Origin: Candidatus Sumerlaeota bacterium
GTDB lineage: Bacteria > Sumerlaeota > Sumerlaeia > JADFCT01
Reading direction: 5' to 3'
Length of the DNA: 32,878 bases
NCBI GenBank assembly: GCA_026398575.1
Contig: JAPLSP010000050.1
Location: 1 to 32,878, forward strand
The notes under the pieces were generated by a model that worked only from the letters and a program-made list of their open reading frames with translations, was not told the origin of the DNA and did no database searches. Made by a program: the position numbers and the translations under genes. Shown piece after piece: positions 17,056-25,067 of this stretch (its first letter is position 1; each line of letters starts with the position of its first letter).

Positions 17056-17703
17056 CTAAAATCCAGCCGCTGGGGCGCCGGTAGCTGGTTTGCCTGGCGC
17101 CGCATCCGGCCCCTCAATGCCGCCGCCCGCGCCGCCCATGCCCCGGGTACCCATGCCGCCGGGACGCATTCCGCCAAAGGGATTGGAGGATTCCTTGATT
17201 TTTTTGTATTGGTCTTCGGATAAAACTTTCTTCAGGTCTTTATCAAGGTCGTCACTTGCGCTTTTGACTGCGCTGGCTGCGCTGGCGATATCGCTCGTTG
17301 CCTGGTCGCGAGCCTGGCATGCCTTGATGAAGGCAGGACGAAGCGCGAGCAATTTAGCGTTCTCTATCTTGGGATCGAACGACAGCTCCAGCCAGTAGTT
17401 CTGGATCGTTTGCGCCGCCTGAGAGATCTCAAAAAACGCCCTCATGTCCAAATTCCCTCCCCCGCCGAATCCTCCCATGCCGAATCCCCCACCGCCAAAT
17501 CCGCCCATTGTTCTCCCGCCCTGTCTCCCGCCTTGTCCCTGACCTGCATCTGCGCCCGGCCCCGCATTCCCCCCGCCTCCCGGACTTGCGGGGAATCCGC
17601 CTCCTTGTCCCTGCTGAGGAGGTTGTGAAAACGCCGACAGGGCCAGCGCCAAAGTCATTACCACGGCCCCTGCCAAACTTGCCTTTGTTCTTCGTCCGTT
17701 CAT
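17056..17703 (-). CDS. Secreted Gly-rich helical protein (paralogue 2)
   Basis: 215 residues. The ATG at 17703 follows AAAGGAGCTC; the longer frame to 17787 lacks a site. A signal peptide (1-27, ending LALSAFSQ) and a Gly/Gln/Met/Phe-rich region lead to a helical core at about 85-165 (IQNYWLELSFDPKIENAKLL, LRPAFIKACQARDQA, LKKVLSEDQYKKIKE) that aligns well with paralogue 1. A Gly/Met tail then ends in GKPATGAPAAGF. Paralogue 1 lies downstream, 264 bases away on the same strand. In 16792-17055 I see no gene, only AT-rich spacer. The function is unknown; secretion is likely. Confidence 0.75.
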   Translation of the reverse strand: MNGRRTKASLAGAVVMTLALALSAFSQPPQQGQGGGFPASPGGGGNAGPGADAGQGQGGRQGGRTMGGFGGGGFGMGGFGGGGNLDMRAFFEISQAAQTIQNYWLELSFDPKIENAKLLALRPAFIKACQARDQATSDIASAASAVKSASDDLDKDLKKVLSEDQYKKIKESSNPFGGMRPGGMGTRGMGGAGGGIEGPDAAPGKPATGAPAAGF

Positions 17704-17827
17704 TGTAGAGCTCCTTTTGAATAATATGATTCGCAACACAATCCGCGTTTGTTTCTCTTTATGCCCATAGAGCAAAATCAGCGCCATTGATTAAAGCCAT
17801 GAAATCAAACTCATAAGAGGGATGTGA

Positions 17828-17877
17828 TGCGCATAATTTGCGCAAACCGGCGCGGCGCTATGCGCAGAATCTGCGCA
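17828..17877. promoter_or_regulatory. Four phased TGCGCA palindromes, possible operator
   Basis: TGCGCA occurs at 17828, 17839, 17861 and 17872. The start-to-start distances are 11, 22 and 11, so all four lie on the same face of the helix as two pairs 33 bases apart. The last pair also forms a 7-bp hairpin (17861-17867 with 17871-17877). The array sits just past the glycosyltransferase stop and 125-175 bases upstream of paralogue 2, so it could regulate the Gly-rich protein genes. No T-run follows on the minus strand, which argues against a terminator. Confidence 0.35.
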
Positions 17878-17888
17878 GCGCGCATCTT

Positions 17889-20048
17889 CTATCGTATCCA
17901 TTCCGCAATGATGAGCGGCTCGCTGCCGGCAGAAAATCCCATTCCCATCATACCGCCGCCGCGCGTACGGCCTCTCCCGCCAAAACGGCTGAACCCGCCC
18001 GATCCGCCCGCATCTCCTGAAAAACCGGGAAAATTGCCCGGTCCGCCAGCCATATCGGGAGGCGCGGGAGAACCATCCGGGGCGCCTGGTCCACCCGGTC
18101 CGCCCGGTCCACCAAATCCACCGCCGCCCCCATCCCCCATCGCCATCCGATTCCGATCGGACGCTGTCGCGGAAGCCGTGGTGGCAAGAACAACGGTTTC
18201 GATTCTCGCCATCCTCTCATTGGGCCACAACCGCCCTTGGAACTGAACGATGGAATCTGCCGTGCCGATATAATAGACCCTGCCGTCCTTGCCCGCATAC
18301 TCCCAAACATCTGAGTTCACTTTATCAATGAGTTGATCATCGGTCAATCCTTTATAAGCCTCGATGCGCTCCTCCTCTTTTCCCGCCTGACCGGGACTGG
18401 GGCGATTTTCCCCCGCCCCGCCACTTGAACCGAAGCGCCCCCCCATTCGCCCACCCCGTCCGCTGCGCGCCGGCGATTGCATCGTACTCTCATTAATCAA
18501 GCGCCATTTGCCGATGAAATGCAGATGTTGAAGCAACTGGTTTCCGGCAATGACGACGCTCCCGGCCGGAACGTTGCGTTCGAGCGCGGCGGTTACCTTC
18601 GCCAGCGGCGCGGCGCCGTCATGCAGGCGTTTGAGCGCCTGAAACGAAGGCGACGCGCCCCACGTCGCGACGAGCGCCAGCGTTGCGATGGCGGCCACAC
18701 CCGCCGCGCGAGGATAGGCCTGACCCGCCGCCGCAAGCAGCCAGACACCGCCGAGCGCATAGAAATAATAGGTAGGCACCAGGAAGCGCAGATTCATCGT
18801 TGAGTCTCCCCGTGCGCCGTCCCAGTAATAGGCCATGTAAAGAATCGTCGAAGGAACGATGAGCAACGAAAGCAAGACGCCGCGCCGCCAGGTTTCGCGC
18901 CGCGCGCACAAACCCGCCGCGCCAGCCAGACCCAATACAAAGAAAGGCCCCATGCCGGAGCTCTGCAAAGTGTCGAAATATGAGGCGAAATGGCTCCTGA
19001 GATAATTCCATCCGAAGCCGGTCTGTTCATTCGTCAGGGCATAGCCGGTCCTCCAAAATGCGCCAAAAGCCAGTTGATTGCGGATGAACAGGGCGCCCAT
19101 CGGGATCGCCAGTCCGGCGACGCCCGCGATCAGCGAGCGCCAGGTTTTTTTGTCGTTGCGCAGGCTCAGCAGCACAAAAAGCCCACAGGCGGCGGCCATC
19201 AGTATCTCTGGATAGCGAACGCTCGGAATAATGCCGAGCGTAAGACCGGCGGCGAAGGCCCAGAGCGGTGAACGCGTCCGCTCCCACAGGGCGGTGAAGA
19301 GCACGCCCCAGACGCAGAAAAATGCGGAGGCGCAATGCGCGAAATGGCTTAGCGCGTGCGCATTGGCGCCGGGATTGAGCGCCATGACCGCCATCGCCAG
19401 CAGCGCCCACCACGGCCCCACCCACAGCCGGCAGAGCAAAAACAGCCCGAGCAGCGTCAAACTGGACATCAGCGGATCGGTGATGAGCGCCGCCGCCGGT
19501 CCACCGAGCTTCATGGCTGCCGCCTGCAGAATGGGCAATCCGGGCGGGTATCGAGAATAATAGCGATACTTTTTTTCATCGCCCATTTTCGCCTCGGCGC
19601 CGGCGGAAGAAGAGTCAGCGACCGAACCGGACGTGGAAATGAAGGCTGAAGCAGGCGCAATGGCGGAAGCGAGAGCGGAAGCTGGCGCTATGGCAGAAGG
19701 AGAGCCGGACGCAGGCGCCATGGTAGAAGTGGAGGCGGAGGCAGGGGCTTTCGCAGCGGCGGAGCCGGACGCGGAACCGCCAACCGGCGTTTTGAGCCAA
19801 TGCGTCCCAACGTATTCCAGAGGCGATTCCAGCGCGAACCAGGACCGTCCTGTGTTTGCAATAAGAGCGGCTTGACCGAGATAACCGTTGGCGTCGGGAG
19901 TGGAAATCGCCGGCTCGAAAAAACCCATCAAAAAGATGAAATGCGAGAGGCATAAAACCCCGGCAAGCGCCATCGGCGTCCACTCGCGCAAGCCTTGCCG
20001 TTTGGCCGCCTGTAATGACGACGCCGTCATTGTCTCCGTTGCTTCCAT
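17889..20048 (-). CDS. Polytopic membrane glycosyltransferase (GT39-like) with low-complexity insertions
   Basis: 719 residues. The start at 20048 follows GGAAGGTGGAA. The longer frame to 20111 is encoded by a repeat element and is rejected. About ten membrane helices (first at about 23-45) surround the pattern of ArnT/Pmt-type lipid-linked sugar transferases: an acidic first loop with STPDANGYLGQAALI, then YYSRYPPGLPILQAAAMKLG and later IPSVRYPEIL and LRFLVPTYYFYALGG. It would transfer sugar from a polyprenyl carrier on the outer face of the membrane. A 10-residue Ala/Ser/Pro repeat (about 93-133) is inserted in the first loop. The soluble C-terminal domain carries two Gly-rich insertions and ends LIIAEWIR. 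Neighbours downstream are Gly-rich secreted proteins, which are possible acceptors (inference). The donor sugar is unknown. Confidence 0.75.
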   Translation of the reverse strand: MEATETMTASSLQAAKRQGLREWTPMALAGVLCLSHFIFLMGFFEPAISTPDANGYLGQAALIANTGRSWFALESPLEYVGTHWLKTPVGGSASGSAAAKAPASASTSTMAPASGSPSAIAPASALASAIAPASAFISTSGSVADSSSAGAEAKMGDEKKYRYYSRYPPGLPILQAAAMKLGGPAAALITDPLMSSLTLLGLFLLCRLWVGPWWALLAMAVMALNPGANAHALSHFAHCASAFFCVWGVLFTALWERTRSPLWAFAAGLTLGIIPSVRYPEILMAAACGLFVLLSLRNDKKTWRSLIAGVAGLAIPMGALFIRNQLAFGAFWRTGYALTNEQTGFGWNYLRSHFASYFDTLQSSGMGPFFVLGLAGAAGLCARRETWRRGVLLSLLIVPSTILYMAYYWDGARGDSTMNLRFLVPTYYFYALGGVWLLAAAGQAYPRAAGVAAIATLALVATWGASPSFQALKRLHDGAAPLAKVTAALERNVPAGSVVIAGNQLLQHLHFIGKWRLINESTMQSPARSGRGGRMGGRFGSSGGAGENRPSPGQAGKEEERIEAYKGLTDDQLIDKVNSDVWEYAGKDGRVYYIGTADSIVQFQGRLWPNERMARIETVVLATTASATASDRNRMAMGDGGGGGFGGPGGPGGPGAPDGSPAPPDMAGGPGNFPGFSGDAGGSGGFSRFGGRGRTRGGGMMGMGFSAGSEPLIIAEWIR
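19651..19770. repeat. 30-bp minisatellite, four units, inside the glycosyltransferase gene
   Basis: Four consecutive 30-base units (19651, 19681, 19711, 19741), plus a partial unit at 19626-19650, encode 10-residue repeats on the minus strand (SGSPSAIAPA, SALASAIAPA, SASTSTMAPA and a variant ending AAAKAPA). Because the unit is a multiple of three, copy-number change keeps the frame. The repeats fall in an extracytoplasmic loop. Confidence 0.85.
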
Positions 20049-20075
20049 TTTCCACCTTCCAAAGATATTATTTCG

Positions 20076-20237
20076 CCTGGGAGCGCGGGCGTCCTCGCCC
20101 GCTAAGCTCATCGGACTGACACGGACCTACACAGACGGGCACGGACCTACACGGACGAACATGGACCGATTGTACTCGCCCGCTATACCCATAGAAGAGG
20201 ATCAGCTGTTGCGGGCGAGGACGCCCGCGCTCCCAGG
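20076..20237. repeat. 162-bp element with perfect 27-bp inverted ends (REP pair)
   Basis: The ends 20076-20102 and 20211-20237 are perfect reverse complements. Each holds a hairpin (GCGGGCG, AGGA, CGCCCGC) next to the conserved GCTCCCAG block, which is the same design as the REP hairpins near 15780 and 15845. The interior has short repeats of the type CACGGACCTACAC (from 20119). There is no coding sequence and no obvious target duplication. It fills most of the 331-base gap between the glycosyltransferase and the FGE-like gene; nothing else is recognised there. Confidence 0.85.
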
Positions 20238-20379
20238 AAGTTATGCAAGGAATGTGCCAATGCGCGGATTCAAGATTGTGCCCTGAATTTACGGCTGAGA
20301 AATGAGAATGGCATTCCTTTTGCTCCAGTGCTTTCAAAATACATCGCAGACGGCGGTCAGATAAACAAGGATCTGTAGA

Positions 20380-21555
20380 ATGAGATTACTTATGCTCAAG
20401 TCCCCGGTAGCGATGGGGGCCTTCCTTTTTGCGGCGGCAGCGGTTTTCGCACAGCCGTCCACAAGGCCGCCCACAAAACAGAATAATGCCGCAGCAGCAA
20501 ATGTAGTTAAAATTCGATCTGACAGCTACATCACCACCGCCGCCAATGGCGACGGTATTCCCTACCCCGCCTCCAAAAACACCTACACCGTGCGTGACGG
20601 CGCCCGCGCCATTCAGGTACCCAAGGGAATGGTTTATATCCCCGCCGGCAATTTCACCAGCGGCACGGGCGCGAGCGCCCAGACGGCTTATCTCGATGGC
20701 TATTGCATCGGGAAATTTTTGGTCACAAATGCCGAATACAAGGCCTTTCTCGACGCCACAGACGCCACTGGCTATCCCGAGTATTGGCCGGAAGACGTCT
20801 ATCCCGCCGGCAAGGCGAATCATCCCGTCCTCTATATTTCGCTGACCGACGCCCTGGCCTATTGCGCATGGGTAAGCGTGAATACCGGCTGGAATGTCAC
20901 CATCCCGTCCTCCGCGCATCTGGAGAAAGCCGCGCGCGGGCCCAACGCCTACCTTTATCCGTGGGGCGCCACGCAAGACACCAGCTATAGCGGCGGCGTG
21001 CTGACCAGCAAATTCAGCTATAACGGGGTCTGCGCGGCATACTACCTCAAAAATTTCCCCAATATGACGGTGACTTATAGCAATGCAAATTCCCCCTACT
21101 ACGCAACCACAACAACCGTCAGCCAAATCGCGGCCTACAACACCAGCGGAACTCCCACTTATTTATCCATTAGCTCCAGCGGCGCCATAAGAGGCTGGGT
21201 TGATCATAACACATGGACCGGTTTCATTTACACCGATCTGTTTGACGCGTTGAATGCCGTCGGCGGATACACCGCCGCCGTCGGCAGCTATGCCAATGGC
21301 GTGAGCGCCTATGGCTGTTATGACATGGCGGGCAACGCCTGGGAATGGACCACCACTCCGATCATCGCCACCAACGGCGCCGAGGCCGGCAAACTCGTCA
21401 ATGAAATCCGCGGGGGTTCGTGGTATGCCAATGGCACAAGCTGCCGCTGCATCGGTCTGGGAGAAGGCCGCTCTGCTGCGGGCGCATACAATACCGTCGG
21501 CTTCCGCATTGTGATGCTCCCTGCCGCCCCTCCTCTTAAAAAGGCTATCCGATGA
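20380..21555 (+). CDS. Secreted formylglycine-generating-enzyme (SUMF1)-like protein
   Basis: 391 residues. The ATG at 20380 follows AAGG (20367-20370), and a signal peptide covers residues 1-24. The FGE-sulfatase fold runs from about 85 to 382: VYIPAGNFTSGTG, YCIGKFLVTNAEYKAFLDAT, HPVLYISLTDALAYCAWVS, a YDMAGNAWEWT block, RGGSWYANGTSCRC and NTVGFRIVM. In active FGE two cysteines bind copper and oxidise the sulfatase cysteine. Aligning RGGSW with the GGSYMC pattern puts C355 at the second cysteine but A350 at the first. No sulfatase gene is nearby. It may therefore be a non-catalytic relative, many of which act as binding or modifying domains. A Tyr/Asn/Thr/Ser-rich insertion spans about 220-270. 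The gene converges with the oxidoreductase gene, 17 bases apart. Confidence 0.8.
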   Translation: MRLLMLKSPVAMGAFLFAAAAVFAQPSTRPPTKQNNAAAANVVKIRSDSYITTAANGDGIPYPASKNTYTVRDGARAIQVPKGMVYIPAGNFTSGTGASAQTAYLDGYCIGKFLVTNAEYKAFLDATDATGYPEYWPEDVYPAGKANHPVLYISLTDALAYCAWVSVNTGWNVTIPSSAHLEKAARGPNAYLYPWGATQDTSYSGGVLTSKFSYNGVCAAYYLKNFPNMTVTYSNANSPYYATTTTVSQIAAYNTSGTPTYLSISSSGAIRGWVDHNTWTGFIYTDLFDALNAVGGYTAAVGSYANGVSAYGCYDMAGNAWEWTTTPIIATNGAEAGKLVNEIRGGSWYANGTSCRCIGLGEGRSAAGAYNTVGFRIVMLPAAPPLKKAIR

Positions 21556-21572
21556 ACTTCAGGCGATTCTTG

Positions 21573-22862
21573 TCATAAACTCCACGGTTCGCGCATCGCG
21601 CGCGTGCGTAGGCGGTTGGCTTCCTCGTCAGCGATGAATTCCTCTTTGACGGGATCGAACTTCAGCTTGCGCCCGAGCTCCCAGGCCATCGCGGCGGCAT
21701 GGCAGGCGATGTGCGAGGAGCGCATGATCCTGCTGTTGCACGCGGTCAGGAGCCTGGACTTGACACAATCCAGAAAGTTGCGCCCGTGCGAGCCGGCGTC
21801 GGTACCGACGCGCTGCGAAATCGCTCTCAGCTCGGACTTGAGCGACGCGGGATGAGTGATAATCTCGCCGCTGTCGCCTGTCTCGATCCAACCTTCATCG
21901 CCTACGAAGCGAACGGGGCAGGTGCCCGTCGAAGTGCGGTATTGCGGATCGCGATTGCCGAAGGCGTCATCCAGAAAATCTATTACGAGCTTGACGCCGT
22001 TGGCGTAGCGGGCGGTGATGTTGTCTTTCGTCGGCTCGAATTCCAGCGGCGCCGAGCCGTCGGACTGGTTGGCCCATTGGCACAAGTCCATGGTGTGAGC
22101 GGCCCAGTCCAGGATCGTGGCGCCGGAATCGAAATCGTAGTGGCCGCGCCATCGCCCTTCGACGTATTGCTTGTTATAGGGCCGCCATGGCGACGGACCG
22201 AGCCACCGGTCCCAATCGCACTCTTCGATGGGCGGCTCGGGTTCGGCCGGGAGCCAGTCGAACCGGACCTTGGGACGATAGCTCGATGCGTGCATCGTAT
22301 GGACTTTGCCCAGTTTCCCGCTGTGGACAAGATTTACGGCGAACTGGAAATTGGAGATGCTGCGGCGCTGCGTCCCGGCTTGGAAGACGCGCCCAAGGCG
22401 GCGCATCGTATCGTCCAGCGCCTGCACCTGGCCGATGGTGATGCCGCAGGGCTTCTCGCTGTAAACGTCTTTGCCCGCGCGCGCCGAGAGGATCGAGCCC
22501 ATCGTATGCCAGTGATCGCCCGTTGCGACCAGGACGGCGTCAATGTCCGGGCGCGCCAGCAACTCGAACATGTCGCGATACATGACGCAGTCCTTGTTGC
22601 CGTATTTGGCGTCGGCCATGGCTTTGACGGCTTCGCGGCTGCTGCGTTGCACGTCGCAAATCGCGACGAACTGGACGTCGCTTTCCGCGAGGAAGCAGGT
22701 TAGATCATGCCGCCCGCGCGGACCGATGCCGATGGCGCCCAGCACGATCCGCTCGCTCGGCGTCACGAAGCCGTTCCTGCCCAGGACGCGCGCCGGGATG
22801 AAATAAGGCGCGGCCAACGCGGTGGCGGCGGTGGCGATGAATTTTCTGCGGGTGGTTATCAT
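21573..22862 (-). CDS. Tat-exported Gfo/Idh/MocA family oxidoreductase
   Basis: 429 residues. The ATG at 22862 has AAAGGA upstream. A twin-arginine signal is clear (TTRRKFIATAATALAAPYF). The Rossmann nucleotide-binding motif GAIGIGPRG (G45-x-G47-x-x-G50) and the family EKP motif (SEKPCGITIG, E136-P138) are intact, as is a GDHWHTMGSI block. The C-terminal half has the family beta-sheet domain with WRGHYDFDSGATILDWAAHT. The protein probably carries tightly bound NAD(P) and acts on sugar or inositol-type substrates outside the cytoplasm, as is common for such proteins in PVC bacteria. The exact substrate cannot be told. Upstream at 22895-22944 is a hairpin repeat, then the end of the GH30-like gene on the same strand. 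Confidence 0.88.
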   Translation of the reverse strand: MITTRRKFIATAATALAAPYFIPARVLGRNGFVTPSERIVLGAIGIGPRGRHDLTCFLAESDVQFVAICDVQRSSREAVKAMADAKYGNKDCVMYRDMFELLARPDIDAVLVATGDHWHTMGSILSARAGKDVYSEKPCGITIGQVQALDDTMRRLGRVFQAGTQRRSISNFQFAVNLVHSGKLGKVHTMHASSYRPKVRFDWLPAEPEPPIEECDWDRWLGPSPWRPYNKQYVEGRWRGHYDFDSGATILDWAAHTMDLCQWANQSDGSAPLEFEPTKDNITARYANGVKLVIDFLDDAFGNRDPQYRTSTGTCPVRFVGDEGWIETGDSGEIITHPASLKSELRAISQRVGTDAGSHGRNFLDCVKSRLLTACNSRIMRSSHIACHAAAMAWELGRKLKFDPVKEEFIADEEANRLRTRAMREPWSL

Positions 22863-22894
22863 TGTTGGATTCCTTTCTTCATTTCGTCGTGGCG

Positions 22895-22944
22895 CCAAAC
22901 ACAACCTAAAGGTTGAACTCCAAACACCGCCTGAAGGCGGAACT
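22895..22944. repeat. Two 25-base hairpin repeats with covarying stems
   Basis: 22895-22919 and 22920-22944 share the frame CCAAACAC, then a 12-base hairpin, then GAACT. The hairpins are AACCT-AA-AGGTT and CGCCT-GA-AGGCG, so stem bases differ but pairing is kept. A degenerate relative lies at 32163-32204. The pair lies between the GH30-like stop and the oxidoreductase start. Confidence 0.85.
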
Positions 22945-22955
22945 CCATGCAGATG

Positions 22956-24995
22956 TCAGTAAGCGGTCCATGCCTTTGCGGAAATTGGGCTTTCCGAAAT
23001 CAGGGTTAGGAGCGATTGCGGCGCCAGAGTCAGGTGGATGCCATCCGCCGCCGATGTCACGGGCGCGAGCTCCTGATAGTCCTCTCCTTCTCCGGTACGG
23101 ATTGCCCGGAATTTTAATCCGGAAGGCGCTCCCGAGATCACCGCCGCGCGCGCAGGGCCTAGATTCAAGATATGCATTACGAATTGCGTCCTTAGCCCTG
23201 CGCTCTTGCGGAAAGCCGTCATCATCACCGGCGCCTTGTCGGATGTTGTCGCAAGCGCTTCGCATCCGTGCGGGGTCAGGTTGCAGAATTGCTTTATGAA
23301 CCAGAATCTGCGTGTTGGCGCGAGCTGCGTTCCACTGGGTCCCTCCGACACATTGACCAGACTGTAATCATCCGTGAATTCCCATTGCATCATTCCTTGC
23401 GGGCGCGCGTAAAGCAGCAATTCCTGGTACATCTGAATTTCCTGCAGCGCATAGATGCCGTTGCCGAGCACGGCGGGCGAGCGCCAGGCGTCCGCATTCG
23501 TGCCCACCTCCCCGATCAGCAGCGGCAGGCCGAGGCTTGAAGCCAGATCGCCCCACGCGCTGTACTGAGCGGGCGTGCCGCCGCCCCACGAGTGCATCGA
23601 GACCGCCCCCACAAAGCGCATGGCGTCGGGATCGGCGACGGCCGCTTGCGTGAAGGCGATGGAATCGGGACTGCCCGTGTCGCCCAATACCATGCGCGTC
23701 TTCAATCCCAGCTGCTGAAGATGCGCTCCAACACGCTTGATGGCGTCGCGATGCTCCTCCGGCGTGAAGAGCGTGAAGACGCCCGCGTTGGGTTCATTGA
23801 AGGAGAAGAAATCCGGTTCGACGCCGTATTGCTGTCGCGCATAGAGAAGGTACGAGCCAATACACCTCAGAATGTCGTCCCACTGTTCCGGCGCGATGAC
23901 GCGATTGTAGGTATATGAGGGCTGGCCGGGATCGGTGTATGCCCACTCCGGCAGATGCCAGGCCGAGGCCATATAGGGAATGCCGCGGCGTTGGATTTCT
24001 TTCGCCAGCAGAAACTCCGCGTGCAGGTCGCTTCCGGCTGTATCGTTCACGGCCATCGCCGCCCAATCCGTATCCGACGTGATATGCGCGTTCGTTGGCT
24101 CCCAGGCCGCTAGCGACGTCTCGACGCGCGCCCATCCCGAATTCAACGTATTCAGAGTATAGCTGGTGACCGGCGATTGCTTATCGAAGCAGTAATTGCC
24201 GCCGATGCCTTCGAGCCGATAGCGTCTTACGGCGGGATTCATGGTGAGATTGGCGGCGCTCATATCGGGCGACATCTCCGCCGAAAGCGCATAGGATATG
24301 GCGTAGCTTTCCCCGGCCAGAAGATCGCCGGGGCCGAACGATGTGAAAACCGCATACCGGTCGCTGCCCCAGGTTCGCTCGTCTTGCAGCAGGATATTAT
24401 AGGTCTGGCTGAAATCGAGGGTGATCGAGGTCGCGCCGCTTGAGTTCGTGAAGACCGCCTTGACGGCGTCGGCCTGCAAGAAATGCGGGTCCGGCGGCGT
24501 GACGGCGGGAAACGGCGCGCTGGTTTCCGATCCATCCGCCGCCTGAAGCCGGCAAACGCCGCTCGTAAAATCCATCGCCGGCAGATATAGGAAAAAGTAG
24601 ATCCCTTCGAGCGACAAATCCGTTTCCGCGGTGATGGTCACAGTGCAATAAGTGGCCGTCGTCGTTTCATCGAATACTTCATAGTAATTGCAGGAGGTGG
24701 CGGTGGTAACCTGAATGCGTCCGGAGAATTCCATCCGATTGAGCGCGCCGGTGCTGACCAAATCCGTCACGTTCCATGGCGCCATGGAAACAGTCTGATT
24801 CCAATCCGGATCGGGAAGCAGAACATCCGTCCCCACCCGGATCAAATTATGCGAAGCATTGACCGTCGCGATCCTTCCGCTGATATCCGTCAAAATTTGA
24901 TTCGCCGCAAAACTGTTGCAAGGAGCAGTGAAAGCAATAAACGCTATCACTATCAAAGCTCGGAAAGATGAAAATGGAAAATAACTGTGGGTCAT
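22956..24995 (-). CDS. Secreted GH30-like (clan GH-A) glycoside hydrolase
   Basis: 679 residues. ATG 24995 has GGGGGC upstream, and a signal peptide covers residues 1-30. Residues 35-255 form an N-terminal beta-rich domain with many Thr/Ser strands. From about 258 (RYRLEGIGGNYCFD) a TIM barrel begins, as in GH30 and related clan-A enzymes. The acid/base is E401 in DFFSFNEPNAG and the nucleophile is probably E496 in LLIGEVGTNADAW, near strands 4 and 7. The C-terminal 130 residues form a beta-sandwich. Clan-A retaining enzymes with this layout act on glucans, xylans or glycosides; the specific substrate is not clear. A perfect AAGCGCTT palindrome lies upstream at 25068-25075. Confidence 0.8.
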   Translation of the reverse strand: MTHSYFPFSSFRALIVIAFIAFTAPCNSFAANQILTDISGRIATVNASHNLIRVGTDVLLPDPDWNQTVSMAPWNVTDLVSTGALNRMEFSGRIQVTTATSCNYYEVFDETTTATYCTVTITAETDLSLEGIYFFLYLPAMDFTSGVCRLQAADGSETSAPFPAVTPPDPHFLQADAVKAVFTNSSGATSITLDFSQTYNILLQDERTWGSDRYAVFTSFGPGDLLAGESYAISYALSAEMSPDMSAANLTMNPAVRRYRLEGIGGNYCFDKQSPVTSYTLNTLNSGWARVETSLAAWEPTNAHITSDTDWAAMAVNDTAGSDLHAEFLLAKEIQRRGIPYMASAWHLPEWAYTDPGQPSYTYNRVIAPEQWDDILRCIGSYLLYARQQYGVEPDFFSFNEPNAGVFTLFTPEEHRDAIKRVGAHLQQLGLKTRMVLGDTGSPDSIAFTQAAVADPDAMRFVGAVSMHSWGGGTPAQYSAWGDLASSLGLPLLIGEVGTNADAWRSPAVLGNGIYALQEIQMYQELLLYARPQGMMQWEFTDDYSLVNVSEGPSGTQLAPTRRFWFIKQFCNLTPHGCEALATTSDKAPVMMTAFRKSAGLRTQFVMHILNLGPARAAVISGAPSGLKFRAIRTGEGEDYQELAPVTSAADGIHLTLAPQSLLTLISESPISAKAWTAY

Positions 24996-25009
24996 GCTTG
25001 AGCCCCCTA

Positions 25010-25042
25010 TGACAAAATCATGTCTGACAAGACGATAAAAGC
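25010..25042. repeat. Copy of the TGACAAAATnATGTCTGACAA repeat
   Basis: The sequence TGACAAAATCATGTCTGACA and the following AGACGATAAAAGC match, with few changes, the left arm of the inverted repeat at 26244. It lies just upstream of the GH30-like start codon. Copies near both genes indicate a dispersed element family. Confidence 0.7.
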
Positions 25043-25067
25043 ATGAATTTTCTCTGATGGCCTTTTT

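Noticed and set aside
19651..19770. CRISPR array
   Set aside because: The 30-base units are directly adjacent without spacers and keep an open reading frame. The 9-base repeats at 14879 likewise have no spacers.
15001..20237. A RiPP (azole-peptide) cluster made of SagB-like enzyme and Gly-rich peptides
   Set aside because: No YcaO cyclase, no transporter, and the Gly-rich proteins are too long and have Sec-type signal peptides, so they are not typical precursors.
21699..22703. 334-codon plus-strand frame opposite the oxidoreductase gene
   Set aside because: Antisense to a clear Gfo/Idh/MocA protein; low-complexity Ala/Gly/Val content without motifs.
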